From Streptomyces celluloflavus (lineage in GTDB: Bacteria > Actinomycetota > Actinomycetes > Streptomycetales > Streptomycetaceae): DNA of 64,000 nucleotides. The notes beneath the pieces were generated by a model that ran no database searches, was not told where the DNA came from, and worked only from the letters and a program-made list of their open reading frames with translations. Both the position numbers and the translations under genes were made by a program. The DNA lies in NCBI GenBank assembly GCA_000720995.1, contig JOEL01000017.1:62001-126000 (forward strand), in the 5' to 3' direction. Shown one piece after another: positions 7,532 through 15,112 of this stretch (the stretch's first letter is position 1; every line of letters starts with the position of its first letter).

Positions 7532-7576
7532 GAGGCCCTCCGACGTGCGGGAAACGCATATCGGAGGGCCTCTTTT
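7532..7576 (+). terminator. Strong rho-independent terminator after tRNA fragment B
   Basis: A perfect 12-bp stem, GAGGCCCTCCGA (7532-7543) with TCGGAGGGCCTC (7561-7572), followed by TTTT. It is probably the original terminator of the tRNA transcription unit. Confidence 0.85.
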
Positions 7577-7699
7577 CGTGCTTCTGGATGGCATGGGGCG
7601 GCCCGCCCCGAATGACCACCGCGACGCCGCCCCACCGGCCATCCCCGCCGCCCCGGGAGGAGCGGCGGGCACGGCCGGCGCCCTCGTGGCCGGTCGGTG

Positions 7700-8425
7700 T
7701 CAGGCCGGGGTGGGGCCGCCGTGTTCGTCGGAGTCGGGTCCGGCGCCGTCCGGCTTGGCCTGGGGCTCCCGGTCGGTGGCGGCGCCCCCGCCGCCGTCCA
7801 CCGAGCTCAGCCGGCCGCGGTCGACGACCTCGGTGGGGGCGGGCGGCTCGACCAGCCAGTCCGGGTTGGCCTGCTTGTCCCACCACTTCCAGGCGGCGAC
7901 CGCGCCGACGGCCAGGACGCCGACGATCGTGAGCCGCTTGGCGAGCTTGCCGCAGCAGGCCCTGCGGTGGTGCTTCCTGGCGAGCTTCTCGATTTCGGCG
8001 GCGGTCACCTGGCCGCGCAGGGCGGCGAGTGCGGCGGCGCCCCGGGCGAGGGCCTCCTCGCGGACCGGCTCGGCGGCGGCGCGGGCGCTGAGCACGGCGC
8101 TCTCCACCCGCGGCGCCGTGTACTCGGCGGCCTGCCGGGCGGCCTTACGGGTCCGGCAGGCGGCGCGGTTCGCCGCGGCGTCCACCTTGGGCGGCAGGGC
8201 GCCGCGCGCGGACTCGATGCGCGGCTGGAGATGGGTGTCGTAGTGCGAACGGGCCTGCTGCGCGGCTTCGGCCACCCTGGGGGCCATGCGGGTGCGGGCC
8301 TCATGGGCGTAGTGCACGGCGGTTTCCCTGGCCGTACCGGCGTACGGAGCCACCACCTCCGCGGCGTGCCGCACGCTGTCCTTGGCCGTACCGGTCGCGG
8401 TGCGCACGCTGTCCTTGCGGGTCAC
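7700..8425 (-). CDS. DUF5324 family protein, membrane-anchored
   Basis: A 241-residue protein, mostly Ala/Arg/Glu-rich amphipathic helix with many A-R-x-A-A repeats over residues 1-165, resembling apolipoprotein or late-embryogenesis-like helices. One hydrophobic segment follows (LTIVGVLAVGAVAAWKWW, about residues 177-194), then a short Pro/Asp-rich tail. This matches the streptomycete DUF5324 family found next to the cyclophilin gene near oriC. The function is unknown. The GTG start is preceded by GAGGAGGA. It is convergent with the tRNA-end terminator and divergent from the cyclophilin gene. Confidence 0.75.
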   Translation of the reverse strand: MTRKDSVRTATGTAKDSVRHAAEVVAPYAGTARETAVHYAHEARTRMAPRVAEAAQQARSHYDTHLQPRIESARGALPPKVDAAANRAACRTRKAARQAAEYTAPRVESAVLSARAAAEPVREEALARGAAALAALRGQVTAAEIEKLARKHHRRACCGKLAKRLTIVGVLAVGAVAAWKWWDKQANPDWLVEPPAPTEVVDRGRLSSVDGGGGAATDREPQAKPDGAGPDSDEHGGPTPA

Positions 8426-8743
8426 GGGATCCTCCTCCTCGGTGGCGTGTCCGGAGCTTCGGGGGCTGCTCCCCCAGGTCTGCTGGGTCGCCTGTCCACC
8501 CGATTGACGATCATGCCCGGTCGCGCGTCGTACGGCATGCGCGAACGGGCATCCGGGTCATTGCGGACCTTCCGGAGCCTTGGGACGACAATGCCACGGT
8601 TCGGCGTGGTGTGTGCCTGGTTCCACGGCCCCGGCGCGCGGAAAGAGGTCCGTACGAAGGCCGCCGGGAGGTGGCCGCACGACGCGCGGGCCGGTCCATG
8701 CGAGGATCGGGAACCGTCAGTGAAGACTTATGGAAGGTAGATC
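8426..8743. other. Divergent intergenic region, DUF5324/cyclophilin
   Basis: About 318 bases between divergent genes, so it should hold both promoters. GGAAGG upstream of GTG 8744 is the cyclophilin ribosome site. No operator or RNA structure was recognised. Confidence 0.4.
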
Positions 8744-9271
8744 GTGGCTGAACAGCTCTACGCCACCCTGAAGACCAACCAGGGCGACATCGAGATTCGG
8801 CTCCTGCCGAACCATGCCCCCAAGACGGTCAAGAACTTCGTCGAGCTCGCCACCGGTGAGCGGGAGTGGACGCATCCGGCGACCGGCAAGAAGTCCAAGG
8901 ACAGGCTGTACGACGGTACGGTCTTCCACCGCGTGATCAGCGGTTTCATGCTCCAGGGCGGCGACCCGCTGGGCAACGGCACCGGTGGCCCCGGCTATGA
9001 GTTCGGGGACGAGTTCCACCCCGACCTGGCCTTCAACAAGCCGTACCTGCTGGCCATGGCCAACGCCGGTCCGGGCACCAACGGCTCGCAGTTCTTCATC
9101 ACCGTCGCGCCGACCGCGTGGCTGACCGGCAAGCACACCATCTTTGGTGAGGTCACCACCGACGCCGGCAAGAAGGTCGTGGACGCCATCGGCAACACCC
9201 AGACCAACCCGCGCACCGACCGTCCCGTCCAGGACGTCGTCATCGAGTCGGTCGTCATCGAGACCCGCTAG
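8744..9271 (+). CDS. ppiA: Cyclophilin-type peptidyl-prolyl cis-trans isomerase
   Basis: A 175-residue cytoplasmic cyclophilin that isomerises Xaa-Pro bonds during protein folding. The family core is clear: VFHRVISGFMLQGGDP, with the catalytic Arg after F-H, then the PGTNGSQFFIT active-site strand and the W-L-T-G-K-H-T-I-F-G-E loop that contacts proline and cyclosporin. No signal peptide. GTG 8744 has GGAAGG eight bases upstream. Its place beside the rhomboid and crgA genes is the usual one near oriC in Streptomyces. Confidence 0.96.
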   Translation: MAEQLYATLKTNQGDIEIRLLPNHAPKTVKNFVELATGEREWTHPATGKKSKDRLYDGTVFHRVISGFMLQGGDPLGNGTGGPGYEFGDEFHPDLAFNKPYLLAMANAGPGTNGSQFFITVAPTAWLTGKHTIFGEVTTDAGKKVVDAIGNTQTNPRTDRPVQDVVIESVVIETR

Positions 9272-9380
9272 TCGGGTACGCCCCGGTCCGGACCGGCCCG
9301 GTCCGCTCCCGTTCGGTCCGGCTCGGCCCGGCCCGAATCGCGGGCGTGGACCGAGCGCGTCCCGCTCCGGGGAACCATTA

Positions 9381-9420
9381 CGCCCCGCCCGGTCGTACAC
9401 CGGGCGGGGCGGTGTTGTTA
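9381..9420 (+). terminator. Terminator after the cyclophilin gene
   Basis: A perfect 12-bp stem, CGCCCCGCCCGG (9381-9392) with CCGGGCGGGGCG (9400-9411), and a seven-base loop followed by a T-rich run. Confidence 0.85.
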
Positions 9421-9463
9421 CGCGCCGGCGGGCCGACGCCGGAGAGGACGAGGTAGGGGACCG

Positions 9464-10381
9464 ATGGATCAGGTGCCAGGCAGCCCGCAGGAGCCGCACA
9501 ACGCGCAGAGTGGCGACGGCCTGCCGGGCTGTTACCGCCATCCGGACCGGCAGACCGGCATCCGCTGCGCCCGCTGTGAGAAGCCGATCTGCCCGGACTG
9601 CATGGTCAGCGCCTCGGTCGGCTTCCAGTGCCCGGACTGCGTCCGCGGCAGCGGCGGCACCGGGCACTCGGCGCACGCGATGGCGCCGCGCACGATCGCG
9701 GGCAGCACGATTGCCGCCAACCCGCGGCTGGTCACCATGATCCTGCTCGGCATCAATGTGGCGGTCTTCGCGGCGGTCTACTTCGGCGACCGGCTGCACA
9801 GCGATCTGGTCGCCCGGTTCGACATGATCGGCCTGGCTCTGGACCCGGCGCTGGGCGGGCTCGTCGGAGTCGCCGACGGCCAGTGGTACCGCCTGATCAC
9901 CGCGGTGTTCCTGCATCAGGAGATCGCGCACATCGCGTTCAACATGCTGTCGCTGTGGTGGCTGGGGCCGCCGTTGGAGGCGGCGCTCGGCCGGGCCCGC
10001 TACCTCACCCTCTATCTGCTCGCCGGTCTGGGCGGCAGCGCCCTGTCATATCTCCTCGCCGCACAGAACCAGCCCTCGCTCGGGGCGTCCGGCGCGATCT
10101 TCGGGCTGCTGGGCGCGACCGCCGTCCTGCTGCGCCGGCTGAACTACGACATGAAGCCGGTGCTGATCCTGCTCGGCCTCAACCTGGTCTTCACGTTCCT
10201 GTGGCCGAATATCGCCTGGCAGGCCCATGTCGGCGGGCTGGTCGTCGGCGCCGCGGTGGCGTACGGAATGGTGCACGCGCCGCGTGACCGCCGGACGCTG
10301 GTGCACATCGGGACGTGCGTGGTGGCGCTGCTGGCGATCATCGCCGTGGTGTGGGTACGGACCCTTCAGCTGGTGGGCTGA
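9464..10381 (+). CDS. Rhomboid-family intramembrane serine protease with N-terminal zinc finger
   Basis: A 305-residue membrane protein. The N-terminus carries a B-box-like zinc finger (CYRHPDRQTGIRCARC, then CPDC and CPDC at about residues 24-68). A six-helix rhomboid fold follows from about residue 90. It has H-x-N at the start of the core (HIAFNMLSLWW), the catalytic GxSG motif (LGASGAIFGLLGA) and the catalytic His in WQAHVGGLVVGA. It should cleave transmembrane substrates within the membrane; substrates are unknown. ATG 9464 follows AGGTAGGGG. The zinc finger-rhomboid fusion is widespread in actinobacteria. Confidence 0.93.
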   Translation: MDQVPGSPQEPHNAQSGDGLPGCYRHPDRQTGIRCARCEKPICPDCMVSASVGFQCPDCVRGSGGTGHSAHAMAPRTIAGSTIAANPRLVTMILLGINVAVFAAVYFGDRLHSDLVARFDMIGLALDPALGGLVGVADGQWYRLITAVFLHQEIAHIAFNMLSLWWLGPPLEAALGRARYLTLYLLAGLGGSALSYLLAAQNQPSLGASGAIFGLLGATAVLLRRLNYDMKPVLILLGLNLVFTFLWPNIAWQAHVGGLVVGAAVAYGMVHAPRDRRTLVHIGTCVVALLAIIAVVWVRTLQLVG

Positions 10382-10399
10382 AGGGCCCGTTCCGTCAAG

Positions 10400-10637
10400 T
10401 TGTCCACAGTGCGTGGTGGATCTTGTGCATGCTGTGGGGAACATCCGTTCCGGATCGCACTGACCTACGTTTCCCCAGACAGGGCAGGGGAAGGGCGGGG
10501 TCGGGTGCGGGTGCCACCGGTCACACCGGCGTCAACCTCCCGGAAGTTATCCACAGATCTTCTGAAGTTTTCCCCGGCTGTGGATAACCGTGTGGATGGT
10601 CTTGGGCAGGGCTTGCCCTACTTCCACTGTGTGGATA
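10400..10637. promoter_or_regulatory. Cluster of DnaA boxes between rhomboid and crgA
   Basis: This gene-free gap between convergent genes holds TTGTCCACA (10400-10408), TTATCCACA (10547-10555) and its inverse TGTGGATAA (10579-10587). Weaker relatives are TGTGGATGG (10591-10599) and TGTGGATAC (10629-10637, just inside crgA). The first is the preferred Streptomyces DnaA box; the next two are the bacterial consensus. dnaA and dnaN are not here, so this is a subsidiary DnaA-binding cluster rather than oriC itself. Confidence 0.65.
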
Positions 10638-10872
10638 CGCCGAACCCCACCGCGATGAAGCCGAAGCCGCACACGATGTTCCAGTTGCCCATGGCCTTGA
10701 TCGGGAGATCGCCTTCGGACACGTAGAAGAGGATGATCCAGGCGAGTCCGATAAGGAACATCGCCAGCATCAGCGGCGCGACCCAGCCACGGCCTGGGTT
10801 CATCTTCAGGCTGGTGGTCTTCGCCGGCGGCGGCGTGAAGTCGTCCTTCTTGCGGATCCGTGACTTCGGCAC
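10618..10872 (-). CDS. crgA: Cell division protein CrgA
   Basis: An 84-residue protein with a basic N-terminal tail (MPKSRIRKK) and two membrane helices (about residues 31-52 and 63-80) separated by a short loop, the CrgA/UPF0233 layout. The [10 protein letters not shown] and S-x-Q-W-K signatures are typical. CrgA is an integral membrane protein that interacts with FtsZ, FtsI and related divisome proteins and coordinates septation with peptidoglycan synthesis during sporulation. It is transcribed toward the rhomboid gene, away from DUF881. Confidence 0.95.
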   Translation of the reverse strand: MPKSRIRKKDDFTPPPAKTTSLKMNPGRGWVAPLMLAMFLIGLAWIILFYVSEGDLPIKAMGNWNIVCGFGFIAVGFGVSTQWK

Positions 10873-11016
10873 GAGGAACTCTCCTGTCGATGCGCTGCGT
10901 GACCGCGCGGGGCCGTACGGGATGGAAGCCGGGGGAGGAAGCGGCGGGGAGCGATTTCTCGCCCGGGGCGTCCGTTAGCGTAGTGCTTCCGCGGCGTCGT
11001 AAGGAGTAAGGGTACG

Positions 11017-11787
11017 TTGAGCAATTCCGCCGACTCCCCTGGCCGCCCCGCCCGCCGCCGTCTGCGGCCCGTGCGGATTCTCACCCTCGCCGTCTTCGCC
11101 CTCGCCGGCCTGATGTTCTGGCTGAGTTTCGACACCGCGCGGGGCACGAACCTCCGCTCGGACGATTCGATGCTGCGGCTCTCCGACCTCATCCAGGAAC
11201 GCAGCAACAAGAACGGCACCCAGGACGATCGGAACGCCACCCTGCGCGCGGACGTCGACGGCCTCGCGCAGCGTGACAACGACAGCTCCAAGGCCGAGGA
11301 CGCCAAGCTCAGGGCGCTGGAGAAGGACGCCGGCAGCAAACCGGTGGCAGGCCAGGGGGTGAGCGTCACGCTCACCGACGCCCCGCCGAACGCCACCGCC
11401 AAGATCCCCGGAGTGCCCGACCCGCAGCCCAACGACCTGGTCATCCACCAGCAGGATCTGCAAGCCGTCGTCAACACCCTGTGGCAGGGCGGGGCCAAGG
11501 GCATCAGGGTCATGGACCAGCGGCTGATCTCCACCAGTGCGGTGCGCTGCGTCGGTAACACCCTGATCCTCCAGGGCCGCGTCTACTCGCCGCCCTACAA
11601 GGTCACCGCCGTAGGCGACCGCGATGCGCTGAACAAGGCGCTGAACGCCGCCCCCGCCATCCGGAACTACCTCCAGTACGTGAACGCCTACGGACTGGGC
11701 TGGAAAGTCGACCAGCACGACACGGTGACTCTGCCCGGCTACTCCGGCACAGTGGATCTGCACTACGCACAGCCTGTGAAGCCGTAA
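11017..11787 (+). CDS. DUF881 family membrane-anchored protein
   Basis: A 256-residue protein with an Arg-rich cytoplasmic start, one membrane helix at about residues 26-43 (ILTLAVFALAGLMFWLSF), a polar helical stretch likely to form a coiled coil (about 55-105), then the DUF881 domain (QGVSVTLTDAP, DLQAVVNTLWQGGAKGIRVM, TSAVRCVGNTLILQG). DUF881 proteins resemble cell-division-associated FtsQ/B-like factors and sit beside crgA in many actinobacteria. The start is a rare TTG at 11017 with AAGGAGTAAG upstream. It begins a co-directional run with the sortases. Confidence 0.88.
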   Translation: MSNSADSPGRPARRRLRPVRILTLAVFALAGLMFWLSFDTARGTNLRSDDSMLRLSDLIQERSNKNGTQDDRNATLRADVDGLAQRDNDSSKAEDAKLRALEKDAGSKPVAGQGVSVTLTDAPPNATAKIPGVPDPQPNDLVIHQQDLQAVVNTLWQGGAKGIRVMDQRLISTSAVRCVGNTLILQGRVYSPPYKVTAVGDRDALNKALNAAPAIRNYLQYVNAYGLGWKVDQHDTVTLPGYSGTVDLHYAQPVKP

Positions 11788-11825
11788 CCCGCGCGCCGCG
11801 GGGCGGCGGGAGGAGCGGGGCCGGT

Positions 11826-12566
11826 ATGACGGTGCGGTGGATCGTGCGGACGGTCAGCGAAATCCTCGTCACCCTCGGCACCTTGATCGTCCTCTTCGTC
11901 GTCTACGTGCTCTTCTGGACCGGCGTACGGGCCGACAGCGCGATGGACGGCGAGCTCGGCGCCTTGCAGCAGCTCTGGTCGGCGGGACCGGCCGCCGGCG
12001 GCGGGAGCGGCGGCCCGGGTGCCACGGGCGGCAGCGGAACCGCGGCCGGACCGTCGGGCGGCGCCGCCGGGGAGCAACCGCGACAGCCCGCGTACGCGGA
12101 CGGCACGTCCTTCGCCGTCATGTACATCCCGCGCTTCGGCGCCGACTGGGCCAAGCCCGTTCTCCAGGGCACCGCCACCGACACCCTCAAGCGCGGCCTC
12201 GGCCACTACGAGCGGACCGCGCGGCTCGGTGCGACCGGCAACTTCGCGGTCGCCGGGCACCGCAGGACCTACGGTGACCCGTTCAAGGACTTCCCGCAGC
12301 TGCGGCCCGGCGACGCCGTGGTGCTGAGCGACGGCATGACCTGGTTCACCTACCGCATCGACAAGCGGCCCTATACGACGCTGCCCAGCGACATCGGGGT
12401 GATCGATCCGGTGCCGCGGAAGTCCGGCTACGACGGCCCCGGACGCTATCTCACGCTGACGACCTGCGAGCCGGAGTGGGGTCACAGCCACCGGCTGATC
12501 GCCTGGGCACACCTCGACGCCACCCAACCCGTGGGGCGAGGAAGGCCATCGGCTTTGACCGGCTGA
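11826..12566 (+). CDS. Class E sortase (first of three)
   Basis: A 246-residue sortase with one N-terminal membrane helix (about residues 13-32), a Gly/Ser-rich linker (about 55-90) and a beta-barrel catalytic domain. Catalytic His145 lies in NFAVAGHRRTYG, Cys214 in LTLTTCEPEW and Arg223 in SHRLIAWAHL. Class E sortases of Streptomyces cleave L-A-x-T-G sorting signals and attach surface proteins such as long chaplins to peptidoglycan. The specific substrate here cannot be read from sequence. Confidence 0.9.
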   Translation: MTVRWIVRTVSEILVTLGTLIVLFVVYVLFWTGVRADSAMDGELGALQQLWSAGPAAGGGSGGPGATGGSGTAAGPSGGAAGEQPRQPAYADGTSFAVMYIPRFGADWAKPVLQGTATDTLKRGLGHYERTARLGATGNFAVAGHRRTYGDPFKDFPQLRPGDAVVLSDGMTWFTYRIDKRPYTTLPSDIGVIDPVPRKSGYDGPGRYLTLTTCEPEWGHSHRLIAWAHLDATQPVGRGRPSALTG

Positions 12567-12646
12567 CCCCCCTGCCCGACCCTCTCCCTTTACTCTGGTG
12601 GGGCAATCGACATCGTCATCGGCATCGGCAAGGGGACAGCGACAGC

Positions 12647-12823
12647 ATGTACGGCTGGATCTGGCGGCATCTGCCGGGCAACGCATGGGTGAAGGCGTTC
12701 ATCTCACTCGTGCTGGTGCTGGCGGTCGTCTTCGTGCTTTTCCAGTACGTCTTTCCGTGGGCGGAGCCGATGCTCCCCTTCAATGACGTCACGGTCGACC
12801 GAGGGATGGCAGCCGTCCGATGA
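12647..12823 (+). CDS. Small single-pass membrane protein in the sortase operon
   Basis: A 58-residue protein starting MYGWIWRHLPGNAWVKAFIS, with one membrane helix (LVLVLAVVFVLFQYVFPWA) and a short tail. AGGGGACAG lies upstream of ATG 12647. Its TGA overlaps the ATG of the next gene (ATGA), so it is translationally coupled to the amidotransferase. This small protein is conserved at this locus in Streptomyces as far as I recall. Function unknown; a membrane partner for sortase or the divisome is possible. Confidence 0.75.
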   Translation: MYGWIWRHLPGNAWVKAFISLVLVLAVVFVLFQYVFPWAEPMLPFNDVTVDRGMAAVR

Positions 12824-13485
12824 CCGCACGGATTCTCGTTGTCGACAACTACGACAGCTTCGTCTTCAACCTCGTTCAGTACCTCTACCAACTGGGCGCC
12901 GAATGCGAGGTGCTGCGCAACGACGAGGTCGCGCCGAGCCATGCCCAGGACGGTTTCGACGGCGTACTGCTGTCACCAGGGCCCGGCACGCCCGAGCAGG
13001 CCGGCGTCTGCGTCGACATGGTCCGACACTGCGCGGACACCGGCGTCCCGGTCTTCGGCGTCTGCCTGGGCATGCAGTCGATGGCGGTCGCCTACGGCGG
13101 TGTGGTCGACCGGGCGCCCGAGCTGCTGCACGGCAAGACCTCGCTCGTCTCCCACGAGGGCTCCGGCGTCTTCGCCGGTCTGCCCTCCCCCTTCACCGCC
13201 ACCCGCTACCACTCCCTCGCCGTCGAGTGGGACACCGTCCCAGACGAGCTGACCGTCACGGCCTGGACGGAGACCGGGGGCGCCCCGGGTGCTGCGGCGG
13301 GGCGGATCGCGATGGGGCTGCGGCACCGAGAGCTTCCGGTGGAGGGCGTGCAGTTCCACCCGGAGTCGGTGCTGACCGAGTGGGGGCACCGGATGCTGGC
13401 CAACTGGCTGGTGGAGTGCGGCGACAAGGGAGCCGTGGAGCGCTCGACGGGGCTGGCCCCGGTGGTCGGCAAGGCCGGCGCGTGA
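12820..13485 (+). CDS. pabA: Anthranilate/aminodeoxychorismate synthase glutamine amidotransferase
   Basis: A 221-residue class I glutamine amidotransferase that would supply ammonia to a chorismate-using partner (PabB for folate, TrpE for tryptophan). The catalytic triad is visible: Cys82 in GVCLGMQ, and His180 and Glu182 in QFHPES. The oxyanion segment is SPGPGTPEQAG. No partner subunit is in the window, so PabA versus TrpG cannot be decided; the single gene near oriC is usually annotated pabA. It is coupled at both ends: ATGA with the small membrane protein, GTGA with the second sortase. Confidence 0.88.
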   Translation: MTARILVVDNYDSFVFNLVQYLYQLGAECEVLRNDEVAPSHAQDGFDGVLLSPGPGTPEQAGVCVDMVRHCADTGVPVFGVCLGMQSMAVAYGGVVDRAPELLHGKTSLVSHEGSGVFAGLPSPFTATRYHSLAVEWDTVPDELTVTAWTETGGAPGAAAGRIAMGLRHRELPVEGVQFHPESVLTEWGHRMLANWLVECGDKGAVERSTGLAPVVGKAGA

Positions 13486-15086
13486 CCGCCCTGCGCCCCG
13501 AGCGTGAAGGGAGAGCCCACGAGCCGCACGAGCCACCGCAGCAGCCCTATGAGCCGCAGGATCCGTACGGGCGCCGCGATCCGTTCGAGACGGACGACGC
13601 CTTCGAGGCGGCGGTCGGGCAACTCGACGATCCGCTGAACGATCCGCTCCCGGGCCGGCCCGCACCGGCCCCGGCGCCCGCGCCGTACGGGCAGCACAGA
13701 CGGACCGCCCCCGCCGCGCAGCCGGCACCGCCCGCCGCGTCCTCCGGGACCGGCGGGCGCCATGCCAACAGGCCCCAGGACAGTGGGCAGGGCGCTCCGC
13801 AGGCCACACCAGGGGCCGGGCGGCAGGGCTCACCGTGGTTCCGGCCGCATCAGGAGCCGGAGTCGCCGGTCCGGTCGCAGCCGACCGACCGACCGCAGCC
13901 GCAGCATCAGCCGCCGCCACCGCAGCCCTACGAGGCAGTGCCGCCGCAGCCGCGGCCCTATGTGCCCGAGCCCGCCGGACACGGCCAGGGCCATGGCCCC
14001 GGATACACCTCCGCGCCCACGCCGTCCGAACCGATATCCGCGCCCTACGCCGTACCGCGGGCCCCGGCCCCGGCCCGGCCGCCGTCCGGCGGACCGCGGC
14101 AGGACGACGAGACCATGGCGCTGCGTCAGGCTGAGGAGCTTGGTGCGACACGCTTCGACGGGCACGCGCCCGACCGTGAAACGGACGCTGTTTCACGTGA
14201 AACAACGGATTCACGTGAAACAGCGATGGTGCCGTCGTCCGGCGGCCGTGCCGCGCGACGTAAGGCCGCGCAGGAGGCCGCCAAGCGGGGCGGTAAGCGC
14301 GGCCGCCACGGTGGTCCGGCCGCCGCCGGTGCTGCCGCCGCCTCGGACGCCGAACCGGCGCCGGCGCCGACCTCCCGGCTGGCGGCGCGGCGTGCCGAGC
14401 GGGCCGCCAAGGACAGCCCCAGCCTGATCCTCAGCCGGGCGGTGGGCGAAGTGTTCATCACCCTCGGCGTGCTGATGCTGCTCTTCGTCACCTACCAGCT
14501 GTGGTGGACGAATGTGCTGGCCCAGCAGCAGGCCGGCGGTGCCGCCAACACGCTCCAGCACGAATGGAGCAGCGGCGCCGGGGAGAAGAAGAACCTCGCG
14601 GCCGGTGAGCGCTTCGCGATCATGTATATCCCGAAGCTGGATGTGAAGGTCCCGATCGCCGAGGGAATCGACAAGCACAGCGTGCTGGACCACGGCATGG
14701 TCGGCCATTACGACGAGCGCAGCGGGATCAAGACGGCGATGCCCTGGGACGCGAAGGGCAACTTCGCGGTGGCGGGCCACCGCAACACCCATGGCGAGCC
14801 GTTCCGCTATATCAACAAGCTCACCAAGGGCGACAAGATCGTCGTCGAGACGCAGGGCGCTTACTACACCTTCGAGATGGAGAGCATCCTCCCGCAGACC
14901 TCACCGAAGAACGTGAGCGTCATCCAACCGGTGCCGCAGGGTTCGGGGTTCAGCGGTCCGGGCCGCTACATCACACTGACGACCTGTACCCCGGAATTCA
15001 CCAGTACCTACCGGATGATCGTCTGGGGCAAGATGGTCGACGAGCGACCGCGGAGCAAGGGCAAGCCGGATGCGCTCGACAGCTGA
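13482..15086 (+). CDS. Class E sortase with long disordered N-terminus (second of three)
   Basis: A 534-residue protein. The first roughly 310 residues are Pro/Gln/Arg-rich and probably disordered and cytoplasmic. They are followed by one membrane helix (VFITLGVLMLLFVTYQLWW) and a sortase domain with NFAVAGHRNTHG (catalytic His), TLTTCTPEF (catalytic Cys) and TYRMIVWG (Arg). GTG 13482 overlaps the previous stop (GTGA). The long open frame further upstream is a shadow of pabA and was rejected. Two parS sites lie in the linker coding sequence, giving the local text VSRETTDSRET. Most class E sortases lack such an N-terminal extension. Confidence 0.87.
   Translation: MTALRPEREGRAHEPHEPPQQPYEPQDPYGRRDPFETDDAFEAAVGQLDDPLNDPLPGRPAPAPAPAPYGQHRRTAPAAQPAPPAASSGTGGRHANRPQDSGQGAPQATPGAGRQGSPWFRPHQEPESPVRSQPTDRPQPQHQPPPPQPYEAVPPQPRPYVPEPAGHGQGHGPGYTSAPTPSEPISAPYAVPRAPAPARPPSGGPRQDDETMALRQAEELGATRFDGHAPDRETDAVSRETTDSRETAMVPSSGGRAARRKAAQEAAKRGGKRGRHGGPAAAGAAAASDAEPAPAPTSRLAARRAERAAKDSPSLILSRAVGEVFITLGVLMLLFVTYQLWWTNVLAQQQAGGAANTLQHEWSSGAGEKKNLAAGERFAIMYIPKLDVKVPIAEGIDKHSVLDHGMVGHYDERSGIKTAMPWDAKGNFAVAGHRNTHGEPFRYINKLTKGDKIVVETQGAYYTFEMESILPQTSPKNVSVIQPVPQGSGFSGPGRYITLTTCTPEFTSTYRMIVWGKMVDERPRSKGKPDALDS
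14190..14203. promoter_or_regulatory. parS: parS site, perfect
   Basis: GTTTCACGTGAAAC, an exact match to the Streptomyces parS palindrome, lies within the second sortase gene and is read in frame as V-S-R-E-T. Confidence 0.9.
14208..14221. promoter_or_regulatory. parS: parS-like site (13/14), adjacent to the perfect site
   Basis: GATTCACGTGAAAC differs from parS at one position and begins five bases after the perfect site ends. The two centres are 18 bp apart, forming a tandem ParB-binding pair. Confidence 0.75.
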
Positions 15087-15112
15087 GCGAACGTAAAAAG
15101 GGGTACTACGCG

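Noticed and set aside
10400-10640. oriC itself at the DnaA-box cluster
   Set aside because: dnaA and dnaN are absent and Streptomyces oriC holds many more boxes.
12783-13481. N-terminal extension of the second sortase into pabA
   Set aside because: It reads through pabA in another frame, is Arg-rich, and GTG 13482 gives a coupled start.
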